DNA from: Desulfosporosinus sp049943955 | GTDB lineage: Bacteria > Bacillota > Desulfitobacteriia > Desulfitobacteriales > Desulfitobacteriaceae | DNA length: 64,000 bases | NCBI RefSeq assembly: GCF_049943955.1 | Contig: NZ_JBNFTW010000004.1 | Span: 1 to 64,000, forward strand | Direction: 5' to 3' | Part shown: positions 8,944 to 17,652 of the stretch, piece after piece | How the letters are laid out: each line of letters begins with the position of its first letter | How positions within the stretch are numbered: the first letter of the stretch is position 1 | The notes under the pieces: generated by a model | Told to the model about the DNA's origin: nothing | The model's database searches: none | The model's input: only the letters and a program-made list of their open reading frames with translations | Position numbers and translations under genes: made by a program

Positions 8944-9033
8944 CTCCCACTTCTACAAGTGAGAGTGACCCCCGATGTTCAGCTTTAGCTGAACGAGTTC
9001 ACGCATCAGTGGTGCCGCTTCACGGCATGGAAG
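8944..9033 (-). mobile_element. Possible orphan IS200/IS605-type right-end / omegaRNA-like remnant
   Basis: On the minus strand a short GCCG/CGGC hairpin is followed by a perfect GTTCAGCT/AGCTGAAC hairpin, then ATCGGGGGTC, then a 9-bp hairpin of the form CTCTCACTT-GTAG-AAGTGGGAG. This order, and the CCCACTTCTA hairpin in particular, resembles right ends of IS200/IS605-family elements. No transposase or TnpB reading frame is present. The assignment is pattern recognition only. Confidence 0.35.
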
Positions 9034-9042
9034 TTTAATAGT

Positions 9043-9071
9043 AAAAAAATGCCCTCACCAAGGTGAAGGCA
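9043..9071 (-). terminator. Terminator after folK
   Basis: TGCCCTCACC/GGTGAAGGCA stem with a 2-base loop and seven Ts following on the minus strand. The rest of the folK-side gap (9072-9220) shows no gene that I can recognise. Confidence 0.85.
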
Positions 9072-9220
9072 CTTTATTCTACCCTCCGTCTCGGTCTCAT
9101 GATCCAAGCGGTGTTTGTTCAATAGTATTAGGTTGGTAGGCGTGATTCATTCGTTAACACCAAAACCACCGTACAACTCCTTCGATGTCGTCGGCTAATC
9201 TGGTGATTATTTATTCCTAA

Positions 9221-9682
9221 TTATAAAGGAAACACCTTTCCCTCTCCAAAAACCTGACTGATCGGTCTTCCCGAAGGTAAAACAAGATTTGGTGCGATTT
9301 CACGCAGGGGAGCAAGCACAAACTCCCGAAACTCCAGATAGGGATGTGGTAATGTCAATTCCTTTGAATCACTAACCACATTATCATAAATTAGAAGATC
9401 AATGTCAATCGTTCTGGACCCCCAATGTTCCTTACGCACTCGTCCAAATCGCTGTTCAATTTCTTGACAGACATGAAGCAGATCCAAGGGAGGGAGAGTG
9501 GTATCCACCTCAACTACCTGATTCCAATACAGAGGCTGCTCTTGGACCCCCCAAGGTTCAGTTTCATAGATTCGTGACAGCGACAGAATAACAATGGCGG
9601 GACGCTTTAAAGCCGAAACAGCCTCGCTAAGATAGTAGCCTCTGTCCCCAAGATTACTGCCCAATCCTAAAAATGCTCTCAT
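9221..9682 (-). CDS. folK: 6-hydroxymethyl-7,8-dihydropterin pyrophosphokinase
   Basis: Transfers pyrophosphate from ATP to the pterin in folate synthesis. It shows FLGLGSNLGDR at the N-terminus and the signature RFGRVRKEHWGSRTIDIDLL around residue 85. The start at 9682 gives 153 residues, has a GGGGG site, and overlaps the folB stop as ATGA. It is the last gene of the folP-folB-folK run and is followed by a terminator. Confidence 0.95.
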   Translation of the reverse strand: MRAFLGLGSNLGDRGYYLSEAVSALKRPAIVILSLSRIYETEPWGVQEQPLYWNQVVEVDTTLPPLDLLHVCQEIEQRFGRVRKEHWGSRTIDIDLLIYDNVVSDSKELTLPHPYLEFREFVLAPLREIAPNLVLPSGRPISQVFGEGKVFPL

Positions 9683-10056
9683 GCTGTTCCCCCTGCCAGT
9701 CGCCAAATCTCCACGGAAACGTCTCGGAAAATGCCGGCAACCGGTGCTTGGGGCTTATGTACTTCTACCCGAATAGATTTGCAATTAAATTGAGCCAAAA
9801 CTGATTGAGCTATTTTTTCCGCCAAATATTCTATCAACTGATATTTATGATCCTTCACACAAGTTTTAATAACATTATACACTTCACCATAATGAATAGT
9901 GTCCTGAACTTGATCTGAACTCCCCGCCCGGCTGAGATCCACAAAAAGATCAATGTCTATTATGAATTTCTGTCCAAGAACCTGCTCCTCGGGCAGCGCC
10001 CCATGATGAGCATAAAACTCAAGGCCTCGAAGGTGAATAGCATCATGCCCCGACAT
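9679..10056 (-). CDS. folB: Dihydroneopterin aldolase
   Basis: Converts dihydroneopterin to 6-hydroxymethyldihydropterin plus glycolaldehyde. LRGLEFYAHHGALPEEQVLGQKF is the classic FolB opening, with conserved residues again in YQLIEYLAEKIA and VEVHKPQAPV. The start at 10056 is supported by GAGGAG six bases upstream and gives 125 residues; a longer frame would lie deeper in folP. It overlaps folP by 14 bases and folK by 4. Confidence 0.95.
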   Translation of the reverse strand: MSGHDAIHLRGLEFYAHHGALPEEQVLGQKFIIDIDLFVDLSRAGSSDQVQDTIHYGEVYNVIKTCVKDHKYQLIEYLAEKIAQSVLAQFNCKSIRVEVHKPQAPVAGIFRDVSVEIWRLAGGTA

Positions 10057-11257
10057 AATTAACTCCTCTCTGCCCTCGTACGATGGCATCCGCCATTTCT
10101 ACAGCTCTGCGATTCTCTTGAACATCATGAACCCGTACAATGTCTACACCGGCAGCCACGCCAAGAATGCTCGTTGCCAGCGTCCCTTCCAAACGTTCAT
10201 CAACTGCTAGATCCAACGTTTTTCCAATCATAGATTTGCGAGATGTTCCCAATAGTACGGGTTGCCCTAAGGTCTTGAATTCTGCTAAACGAGACATGAC
10301 CTCAAGATTTTGCTCCAAGGTTTTGCCAAAACCGATTCCCGGGTCTACGATGATTTGGTCTCCTGTTAAACCACTGGCTTCGGCTAGTCCAATACTGCGT
10401 TTTAAAAATGTCAGAATATCCCCCATTAAATGACGATAAGTTGTTCCCGCTTGATTATGCATAACAATTACAGGGGCTCGATATTCACCAATAACACTTG
10501 CCATTTCAGGATCTTTCTGCAGACCCCAAATATCATTAATTATATGGGCTCCAGCTTCAAGAGCCTTAGCAGCCACCTTTGCTTTGTAGGTATCAATGGA
10601 AAGAGGTAAATCCACACGTTCCGCTAAAGCATTGAGAATGGGCTCCAAACGCTTCCATTCTTCATCCTCACTAACTTCAAGATGGCCTGGTCGGGTAGAT
10701 TCTGCCCCGATATCCAAAATATCCGCCCCTTCAGCAGCCATTTGCTCTGCTTGAGCTATAGCATCCTCAAGATTATTATATCTCCCTCCATCGGAAAAGG
10801 AGTCAGGTGTTACATTTAAAATCCCCATAATTAAGGTTCGTTCTCCAAGTCTTAATTTTTTACCACGGCAGTCTAATATTCTGGGTTTAGGAGGCTCAAA
10901 ATTTACCAGCAGCTTCCTTAAATCATGACCGATTTGCTTCAATCCAAAGGGTTGGGCTAAAACTTTTGTTGAAAGCCTCTCAAGCTGCCGAACCGTTCCA
11001 AGCAACATAATATCTGTCGTCTCAATTTGGTTTACAATCACATTACGATGGACCGCTGCATCTCCGCCCAAAGAAAGCATCTCTTGCTTTAGAATATGGG
11101 CCACGCGCAAGGGCACCTGCTCTAGTTTTATTCCCCGCCCCAGCCCTTTTCCGGCCATATGAGCAATCCCCGCAGGATCGGCGCCAATTTCTTTTATGGC
11201 CATATTGGCCTCTGCCAGATTCTCCATACTAACCCATCTCATGCCATAGCTTTGCAT
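10043..11257 (-). CDS. folP: Dihydropteroate synthase with N-terminal extension
   Basis: Condenses p-aminobenzoate with the pterin pyrophosphate. The catalytic TIM barrel occupies about residues 138-395: LIMGILNVTPDSFSDGG, the GADILDIGAESTRPG signature, and VDPGIGFGKT. About 135 residues precede it (GLGRGIKLEQVPL and onward), an extension that many clostridial DHPS proteins carry and whose role is unknown. It starts at an ATG behind a G-rich site. Confidence 0.94.
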   Translation of the reverse strand: MQSYGMRWVSMENLAEANMAIKEIGADPAGIAHMAGKGLGRGIKLEQVPLRVAHILKQEMLSLGGDAAVHRNVIVNQIETTDIMLLGTVRQLERLSTKVLAQPFGLKQIGHDLRKLLVNFEPPKPRILDCRGKKLRLGERTLIMGILNVTPDSFSDGGRYNNLEDAIAQAEQMAAEGADILDIGAESTRPGHLEVSEDEEWKRLEPILNALAERVDLPLSIDTYKAKVAAKALEAGAHIINDIWGLQKDPEMASVIGEYRAPVIVMHNQAGTTYRHLMGDILTFLKRSIGLAEASGLTGDQIIVDPGIGFGKTLEQNLEVMSRLAEFKTLGQPVLLGTSRKSMIGKTLDLAVDERLEGTLATSILGVAAGVDIVRVHDVQENRRAVEMADAIVRGQRGVNYVGA

Positions 11258-11274
11258 CTATTAACCCCCCCAAA

Positions 11275-11796
11275 TTAATACGTAATAAGTCTCATTGCTT
11301 GATTATATTTATAACATTGTTTTTGTGTTCGGCAATGGCGGCAGTCTCTTGCCCAATTATCAGCTAAAGCCAGAGCATTACCCAGTACACTTAGGCCATC
11401 TGCGCAGTGTTGGCGATGTTCACGTATTCCCTTAAGAATAATCGTAATTTCTTCGCGATTAAACTTACAAGTCTCAAGTATCGGCAGTGCCAGTTTAGCA
11501 CTCGCTTCGGCGTGGTCTTCTCCGCTCTGATACTCCACCCATCGTCCTATATCATGAAGAAAGGCAGCAGCATAAACTATTTCTTTAGAAAGAGCATGAC
11601 CATCTTGCTCTAAAATATAGGCATAAGCGATACGAGCGACACTTATCCCGTGATCAAAACCATGCTTACAGAACTCCCGGTTTTTTTCTAATTGATCGAT
11701 TGTCTCCTGATAGGCAACATAATCCCGATGATCCAAGAGCTGATTTATGCGAGCCATCGAATGTAGTATTTTGACCCACTCCCTACCTTCAATCAA
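11275..11796 (-). CDS. HD-domain metal-dependent phosphohydrolase family protein
   Basis: The HD superfamily pattern is clear: an early histidine in CKHGFDHGISVARIA, AAFLHDIGRWVEY with the HD pair near residue 85, and a later H in IREHRQH. Substrate unknown. Four cysteines in the C-terminal DCRHCRTQKQCYKYN are unusual for the fold and could bind a metal. The start is uncertain: the longest frame begins with TTG at 11796 without a good ribosome site, and an ATG at 11757 is possible. It lies 17 bases upstream of folP. Confidence 0.8.
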   Translation of the reverse strand: MIEGREWVKILHSMARINQLLDHRDYVAYQETIDQLEKNREFCKHGFDHGISVARIAYAYILEQDGHALSKEIVYAAAFLHDIGRWVEYQSGEDHAEASAKLALPILETCKFNREEITIILKGIREHRQHCADGLSVLGNALALADNWARDCRHCRTQKQCYKYNQAMRLITY

Positions 11797-11812
11797 GGTA
11801 ACTGGTTATAAA

Positions 11813-11850
11813 GAAGGTAAGCCTTGGGAATCCACCCAAGGCCTGCCTTC
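11813..11850 (-). terminator. Hairpin after the DUF881 pair
   Basis: Nested stems GAAGG/CCTTC and CCTTGGG/CCCAAGG. On the minus strand the trailing sequence is only moderately T-rich, so termination may be partial. Confidence 0.5.
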
Positions 11851-11970
11851 ACTTACTTCTATCATCAGTAACTTCACCTTGATCGAATTATTCCAATAAT
11901 ACTTTAAATTCGATAAACTAAGTGAATTCCCTTCTCTATAAAGCCATTAATTCTCATAATTCGGAAATCA

Positions 11971-12675
11971 TTAAGGAACTATCGGTTTTGCATTTTTGAA
12001 GGTGTATGAACCTTTGAAGGAGGGGATCGTTAGGGTTTTTCGAGTAATACTTACTATCTGTCCATTCTGTTTCAAAGCAGGTGCTTCCACTTTGGAGAAA
12101 TAATCCAGAAGAGTGTCTTGATCTCCAATGGCATCCAATTCATAAGGAACTCCTTCGACTCGGTTAATCGGAACTTGGTTTATGAGAATTGTCGAACTCC
12201 CGCTAAGCACAATGGCTGTTGTACTCACAATTCGTTGTCCGTTCACACTAATTGCTTCAGCTCCGGCAAATTTCAATGTATTGACCATCCTGGCAATATC
12301 CTCAGTACTTACAGGAAAGAGCGTATTTTTACCCCGATCATCTATGCTTATTTGTATACCTGGCCCCTCAACAGCTTGTGTCCCCTCAAGAATCTGTAAT
12401 TGCTTCAGTCGATCCAGCAATTGAGGATCAGTTCCAACTTTTTTGCGCGCTGTATCCAACTCCGTTAATAAATTCTGATGTTCCTTCTGAAGTTGAGCAT
12501 TTTGAGCCTGAGAATTATCTAATACTGATTTCATTTGGTTTAAACGCTCAGCACTAATTTGTTCTGCCGCAGAAACATTTTTTTGAGTGTGTACCTGTAA
12601 CGAGACGAGGAAACCTAAAGCAATAGCTACCATTGTAACAGGGAGGGCTAGACTTCTTTTCCAGCGATGCATCAT
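11971..12675 (-). CDS. DUF881 family membrane-anchored protein (second copy)
   Basis: One N-terminal membrane segment (about residues 8-28) is followed by a coiled coil (about 40-75) and a DUF881 globular domain containing GPGIQISIDDRG and AEAISVNGQRI. DUF881 proteins (YlxW/YlxX-like) usually sit in division gene clusters; their function is not known. The start ATG overlaps the end of the upstream paralogue by 4 bases, so the two are co-translated. Residues 100-230 resemble the neighbour in order and motifs. Confidence 0.85.
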   Translation of the reverse strand: MMHRWKRSLALPVTMVAIALGFLVSLQVHTQKNVSAAEQISAERLNQMKSVLDNSQAQNAQLQKEHQNLLTELDTARKKVGTDPQLLDRLKQLQILEGTQAVEGPGIQISIDDRGKNTLFPVSTEDIARMVNTLKFAGAEAISVNGQRIVSTTAIVLSGSSTILINQVPINRVEGVPYELDAIGDQDTLLDYFSKVEAPALKQNGQIVSITRKTLTIPSFKGSYTFKNAKPIVP

Positions 12676-13382
12676 GTTCCCTCCTTAACTGGTTGAGCAA
12701 AGCGATACGGCTTCAGTTTTCCGGCTGGCAAGATTAAATTTTGGTCGATCTCGAGTTTACGTGTAATCCCATACTGTTGTTGAAAATCTCCCAGTCTATC
12801 CCATCCATAAAACTTGAGTGCCGCAGTAAGATTATTCTTATCACCAATTGCTTCAATGACATAGGGCGGCATTTGTCGCGTGTCATTAATTTGAATAAAA
12901 GAACCCCCGCAAAAGACTTCGGTATTCGAGGTTACACGCTGCCCGTTAACTGCAATAGCCTCTGCCCCACCATTCCATAGAGCATTAAAAATCTCCCGGA
13001 TATATTGCTCATGAATATAATAATTGTTTAGATCATCTTGACCCTGGACCGTTCGCTTTGAATCATCAAGGGTAATTCGTATCCCCGGTCCTGAAACGGC
13101 TATCAGGCCGCCATTCATTTCAGCTTCTTGAAGCTGTTGATTCGCTAAAGACGAAGCGCTTTGCCCTTGAGCATATTTCCCAAGTTCTTGCCGCAGCTTA
13201 ACATTTTCCACTGAAATCTGCTGATTTTCAAGCTCTGTTTGAACTAAACTCGGTACTGCAGTCTCTTGCCCTATAGATTCCTTGCCGGCAATCCCATGAG
13301 CCTTGAGCAGCATTACAAACAGAAACCCAATTAACACGGATCCTAAACCGAGTAAGGATCGTTCTCTAATCTCCAACTGCAT
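12672..13382 (-). CDS. DUF881 family membrane-anchored protein (first copy)
   Basis: Same architecture as the neighbour: membrane segment (about residues 10-28), coiled coil, then DUF881 with GPGIRITLDDSKR, WNGGAEAIAVNGQRVTS and YVIEAIGDKNNL. I set the start at 13382, where GGAGG lies ten bases upstream; the longer frame to 13427 runs into the ndk-side terminator and is unlikely. The 236-residue protein overlaps its partner by 4 bases. Confidence 0.85.
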   Translation of the reverse strand: MQLEIRERSLLGLGSVLIGFLFVMLLKAHGIAGKESIGQETAVPSLVQTELENQQISVENVKLRQELGKYAQGQSASSLANQQLQEAEMNGGLIAVSGPGIRITLDDSKRTVQGQDDLNNYYIHEQYIREIFNALWNGGAEAIAVNGQRVTSNTEVFCGGSFIQINDTRQMPPYVIEAIGDKNNLTAALKFYGWDRLGDFQQQYGITRKLEIDQNLILPAGKLKPYRFAQPVKEGT

Positions 13383-13414
13383 ATCATTGCCACCTCCAAA
13401 AAGAGAGCAAATTT

Positions 13415-13441
13415 TTAAAAAGGACACCCATCAGGGCGTCC
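13415..13441 (-). terminator. Terminator after ndk
   Basis: GGACACCC pairs with GGGCGTCC (one mismatch), with a TTTTTA tract following on the minus strand. Confidence 0.75.
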
Positions 13442-13518
13442 CTATTTGTATACAAAAAGTATAAATCTTTAAGAGCGCAAACGCAACCTACATTGATCAA
13501 GGTCATTCAGCAAGATTT

Positions 13519-13968
13519 CTACTCGCTTAACCAATCTTCCCCGGCTTTGGTATAGTCGATAAGCTCTTCAGATTTAAAATAAAGGGCAATTTCACGTTCG
13601 GCACTCGCAATAGAGTCCGAACCATGTATTACGTTGCGGCTAATGTCCATTCCATATTTACCCCGAATTGATCCTGGATTAGCATTAGCGGGATTTGTGG
13701 CTCCCATCAGCTCTCTTGCCAAAGCCACAACATTCTTGCCTTGCCAAACCATAGCAACAACAGGTGAAGACATAATATAAGCCACAGTTGGTTCGAAGAA
13801 CCCTTTGCCCTTGTGTTCGGCATAATGAGCTTCAGCCAAAGCACGATCCACCTGGAGCAGCTTTAGTCCAACGAGCTTGAAGCCCTTGTCTTCTAACTTA
13901 GCAATAATTCTCCCGACCAGTCCGCGTTGAATGGCATCCGGTTTCAACATCAGGAATGTTCTTTCCAT
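13519..13968 (-). CDS. ndk: Nucleoside diphosphate kinase
   Basis: Equilibrates NTP pools by a phosphohistidine intermediate. It opens MERTFLMLKPDAIQRG and has the active-site segment NVIHGSDS with the histidine at about residue 116. Its 149 residues are typical. It lies 26 bases after ftsH and is followed by a terminator, so it is probably on the ftsH transcript. Confidence 0.97.
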   Translation of the reverse strand: MERTFLMLKPDAIQRGLVGRIIAKLEDKGFKLVGLKLLQVDRALAEAHYAEHKGKGFFEPTVAYIMSSPVVAMVWQGKNVVALARELMGATNPANANPGSIRGKYGMDISRNVIHGSDSIASAEREIALYFKSEELIDYTKAGEDWLSE

Positions 13969-13994
13969 ACATAATCTCCCTTCACTAATAATCT

Positions 13995-15899
13995 TTATTC
14001 AATCTTATTTAACTCTTCTTCAAGGGTTTGTGTTGGCAGATCTTCTGGTTCCTTTTCCAAATTGACCGTTATGTCCTTTGGGACTTCCTCTGCAGGCTTG
14101 GCAAATTGAGCCATTATTGCAGCAAAACTGTTTACATCTAAAGTTTCCTTTTCCATTAAAGCTTGGGCAATAGCATGGAGTTTGTCAATATTTTCCCGGA
14201 TTAAAGTTTGAGCCTTCTGATAACAGTCATCAATAATACGACGAGCCTCTTTGTCTATAGCATAGGCTACCGCATCGCTGTAACTGCGATCACGAGAAAT
14301 GTCTCTTCCCAGAAAAACTTGTTCTTCTTTATGTCCGAAGGTAAGAGGTCCTAATTCCTCAGACATCCCAAGTTCAGTAATCATTTTACGCACAATACCG
14401 GTTGCACGCTCCAAGTCGTTAGAAGCTCCCGTACTTATTTCATGCAGGATCACAGATTCAGCCACACGTCCGCCCAATAACATCGTAACCTGATCGAGCA
14501 GCTGAGATTTTGTCATATAATTGCGATCTTCTTTAGGAAGCAGGAGGGTGTATCCACCGGCTCTCCCACGCGGGATTATGGACACTTTATGCAAAGGATC
14601 AGTATGAGTGAGCAACTCTCCAAGCAATGCATGTCCGGCCTCATGATAAGAAACAAGTTTCCTTTCAAAAGCACTCATGACCCGAGTTTTCTTCTCCGGA
14701 CCGGCAATAACTCGTTCAATCGACTCCTCGATAGTTTGTTGGCGAATTTGATTTTCTCCCCTTCGCGCGGAAAGAAGAGCAGCTTCATTAAGTAGATTTG
14801 ATATATCGGCCCCGGTGAACCCGGCAGTTCGACGTGCTATGACTTCCAAATCAACTTCATTAGTAATAGGCTTGCCTTTGGCGTGAACTTTTAAGATTTC
14901 TTCACGCCCCTTTACATCGGGAGCATCAACAACGATTTGCCGATCAAAGCGACCAGGGCGTAAAAGGGCAGGGTCTAATACGTCAGCTCTATTCGTTGCC
15001 GCAATAATGATAACGCCGTCATTTCCATTAAAACCATCCATCTCCACGAGAAGTTGGTTCAACGTTTGTTCTCTCTCATCATGGCCGCCGCCTAAACCGG
15101 CGCCCCGCTGCCGCCCGACAGCGTCTATTTCATCGATAAAAACAATACACGGCGCACTTTTTTTAGCCTGTTCAAACAAATCACGAACCCTCGAAGCGCC
15201 GACTCCGACAAACATCTCTACAAAGTCAGAACCACTTATACTGAAGAACGGGACACCAGCCTCCCCGGAAACAGCACGAGCCAGTAATGTTTTACCGGTC
15301 CCCGGAGGGCCGAATAATAATACTCCTGTAGGAATCTTAGCCCCTAATTCGTTAAACTTTTTAGGGAACTTTAGAAACTCAACGACTTCTTGCAGTTCTT
15401 CTTTAACTTCATCAGCACCCGCGACATCGGCAAAGGTTACTTTCTTCTTGTCTTCACCAACAAGACGGGCCTTACTTTTTCCAAACTGCATGACGCGATT
15501 GCCGCCGCCCTGGCTTTGCTGCATCATAAAGAAAAACAGGCCCACAATAGCGAGAGTTGGCAGAAGTGTGGATAAAAGCCCAACCCACCAAGGTGACTCG
15601 GTCGGTTCGGATAAATTAAGCGGAACTCCATGGGATAACAAATCAGAGGCAAGCTGCGGATCATCGGCATAGCCAACCACATCGTGCTTCGTATCGTCTT
15701 TCAATGTAACCGTATACTTAATGGTATTGTTTTCAATGATACCTGAAACATCTTTAACTTGGTTATCTACTACATCTCTCTTAAATGTAGTATAGTCCAT
15801 TCCCACGTCTTTGTTCACGGGAGGGGCCGACCATTTAATTAAAACAATTGCCATAAGAATTATAAGCACATAAATTGTTGCGTTCTTAAAGACCTTCAA
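13995..15899 (-). CDS. ftsH: ATP-dependent zinc metalloprotease FtsH
   Basis: Membrane-bound AAA+ protease for quality control of membrane and regulatory proteins; needed for sporulation in Bacillus subtilis. Residues 7-24 and 103-126 are membrane segments flanking the external domain. Walker A is GPPGTGKT at 197-204, Walker B CIVFIDEID at 251-259, and the zinc motif HEAGH at 419-423 with a third ligand in NDLERAT near 495. The acidic C-terminal tail is usual. The start is TTG with GGAGG seven bases upstream. The usual neighbour hprT is not between it and tilS. Confidence 0.97.
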   Translation of the reverse strand: MKVFKNATIYVLIILMAIVLIKWSAPPVNKDVGMDYTTFKRDVVDNQVKDVSGIIENNTIKYTVTLKDDTKHDVVGYADDPQLASDLLSHGVPLNLSEPTESPWWVGLLSTLLPTLAIVGLFFFMMQQSQGGGNRVMQFGKSKARLVGEDKKKVTFADVAGADEVKEELQEVVEFLKFPKKFNELGAKIPTGVLLFGPPGTGKTLLARAVSGEAGVPFFSISGSDFVEMFVGVGASRVRDLFEQAKKSAPCIVFIDEIDAVGRQRGAGLGGGHDEREQTLNQLLVEMDGFNGNDGVIIIAATNRADVLDPALLRPGRFDRQIVVDAPDVKGREEILKVHAKGKPITNEVDLEVIARRTAGFTGADISNLLNEAALLSARRGENQIRQQTIEESIERVIAGPEKKTRVMSAFERKLVSYHEAGHALLGELLTHTDPLHKVSIIPRGRAGGYTLLLPKEDRNYMTKSQLLDQVTMLLGGRVAESVILHEISTGASNDLERATGIVRKMITELGMSEELGPLTFGHKEEQVFLGRDISRDRSYSDAVAYAIDKEARRIIDDCYQKAQTLIRENIDKLHAIAQALMEKETLDVNSFAAIMAQFAKPAEEVPKDITVNLEKEPEDLPTQTLEEELNKIE

Positions 15900-15994
15900 A
15901 TATGGTCCTCCTCTCTAGTTGGCGAACCGCCTAATCTTACAAAGCAATTCCACATATTATACCATGCTGAATTTCTTTTTACAATGAATTCAAA

Positions 15995-17407
15995 TTAGAG
16001 CTCCCGGTTTGCAGCCATAATCACGCAGTATACTTTTGGGGAGTGTTTCTGCGGCGGCCACAATCCGCTCTGACGAAGACCCGGAATCCAGAGCACCTCG
16101 TCTCCAACGGCAACAAGCGGAAAGTTGCCCCTCCTAGAGGCAGAGATTTTACCCTCCTGAAATACCTTTTTTAAAGCCTTGTGCCCTACACCCGGAAACC
16201 ACATTTTGTCGCCTTGCCGCCGTGTTCGACACATAAGACGGCCATGTGTTTGCATCAATAACTCTTGATCGAAGATTGCCACTTGGTTTTCGGAGTCTCT
16301 CAAACCTTCCTCCGCTAATTTGAATTCTTTTTCTGTAAGAAACATAATCTCAGCCTCATAACCAGGGATTTTGATCCGCCTTCCCGGTTCTAAGAGGATG
16401 TCCGAAATGTAAGGTTTAGCGTCTTTCTCTATAGACTGGACTTTATTGCAAAACCATATACCCTCTTCATTAATTTTTACAGTCAAACCCGGCAGATCCT
16501 GTCTCCATCCCGGCTTGCCTTGAGAGGACATAATCTTGGTAATGTAAGCATAGCTTAACCCTCTGCGTTCCCGGGTAACTATCATTGCCGCGTGTCGCAG
16601 CAGACGCGAAAGAATCGCAGCCGGTTCAGCAAAGACCGCTGGCTTTAAGCCAATCGCTTGTTGGCTTTTCAAAGCATATACATTCCAAGCTTTTTCCACT
16701 TGCTGAGCTAAATACTCCTCATCCCAGCGCAGAAGTTCCCCCATCCTTCCCAAGGCTTCCTGAAGCCTTGGATTATATTCTCTCTCCAACAACGGTATTA
16801 GTTCCAAACGAATTCGATTTCGGACATAAACCGGCTGCAAATTCGTCTGATCGATAGCATAAGGTAACCTCTCCTGCTCACAGTATTTGAAAATATCTGC
16901 CTTTGTAAACGTCAACAAGGGACGAATTATGGAGTCCCTTGACGGATATATACCTGCTAAGCCAGCAGCACCGCTTCCTCTCAGCAGGCGATAAAGAATA
17001 GTCTCAGCTTGATCACCTAAATGGTGTGCCGTTGCTAAAAGATTACACCCATCTTCTTGCATATCCTCCCGCCAACGAGCATACCGCCACTCTCTCGCAG
17101 CTTCTTCAAAGGATTTCCCCATGGCTTGAGCATAGCCAAGAGAGTCGAAACGATGAATCCGGCAAGGAACTTCCCATCGCTCTGCCATTTCTCGAACAAG
17201 TTCCAATTCCTGATCCGATTCTTTCCGAGCCCCGTGATGAACATGGGTAATAACGAGTGAAATTCCCTGAGCAGGATCTTCCCGCATATATCGCCAAAGT
17301 ATATGCCCTAAAGCCATAGAATCAGGGCCTCCCGACACAGCGACCAGCAATTTTGTGTTTTTCGGAATCAGATTAGGCAATATGTAAGTATGCAATTCTT
17401 CGAACAT
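15995..17407 (-). CDS. tilS: tRNA(Ile)-lysidine synthase
   Basis: Modifies the wobble cytidine of tRNA-Ile(CAU) to lysidine. The PP-loop ATPase motif SGGPDS is at residues 25-30, followed by HVHHGARKESDQE and a HHLGDQAET motif. The C-terminal domain (about residues 380-465) includes GHKALKKVFQE, as in full-length TilS. The 470-residue length is normal. In Bacillus subtilis tilS is followed by hprT and ftsH; here ftsH follows directly after 95 bases. Confidence 0.95.
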   Translation of the reverse strand: MFEELHTYILPNLIPKNTKLLVAVSGGPDSMALGHILWRYMREDPAQGISLVITHVHHGARKESDQELELVREMAERWEVPCRIHRFDSLGYAQAMGKSFEEAAREWRYARWREDMQEDGCNLLATAHHLGDQAETILYRLLRGSGAAGLAGIYPSRDSIIRPLLTFTKADIFKYCEQERLPYAIDQTNLQPVYVRNRIRLELIPLLEREYNPRLQEALGRMGELLRWDEEYLAQQVEKAWNVYALKSQQAIGLKPAVFAEPAAILSRLLRHAAMIVTRERRGLSYAYITKIMSSQGKPGWRQDLPGLTVKINEEGIWFCNKVQSIEKDAKPYISDILLEPGRRIKIPGYEAEIMFLTEKEFKLAEEGLRDSENQVAIFDQELLMQTHGRLMCRTRRQGDKMWFPGVGHKALKKVFQEGKISASRRGNFPLVAVGDEVLWIPGLRQSGLWPPQKHSPKVYCVIMAANREL

Positions 17408-17591
17408 CGTTGATTCTCCGCTCTGATCAGAAACTCTTATTAAACATTATAACCTTAACATTCTCTCCGAATAAACACAACGCCATACTTCCATAAAACT
17501 TTCGTTTAACGAAAAAATTATTAATAATTATTGAGGTGTATCCTCTAAAATTTTCTAAAGTCTTCCGGCAAATTGCAGGATGTCGAAGGAA

Positions 17592-17611
17592 AAGACCCCG
17601 ATTTCTCGGGG
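17592..17611 (-). terminator. Terminator after fhs
   Basis: CCCCG/CGGGG stem with TCTTTTCC following on the minus strand, 40 bases after the fhs stop. The remaining gap to tilS (17408-17591) holds no gene that I can support. Confidence 0.75.
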
Positions 17612-17652
17612 CCAGATATGTTTCGAAGTCTATTGAGTTATTCCCCTTTATT

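Noticed and set aside
15007..15672. Long plus-strand open frame (221 codons) opposite ftsH
   Set aside because: Shadow of the ftsH coding strand; composition is serine/proline-rich antisense sequence with no ribosome site or recognisable domain.
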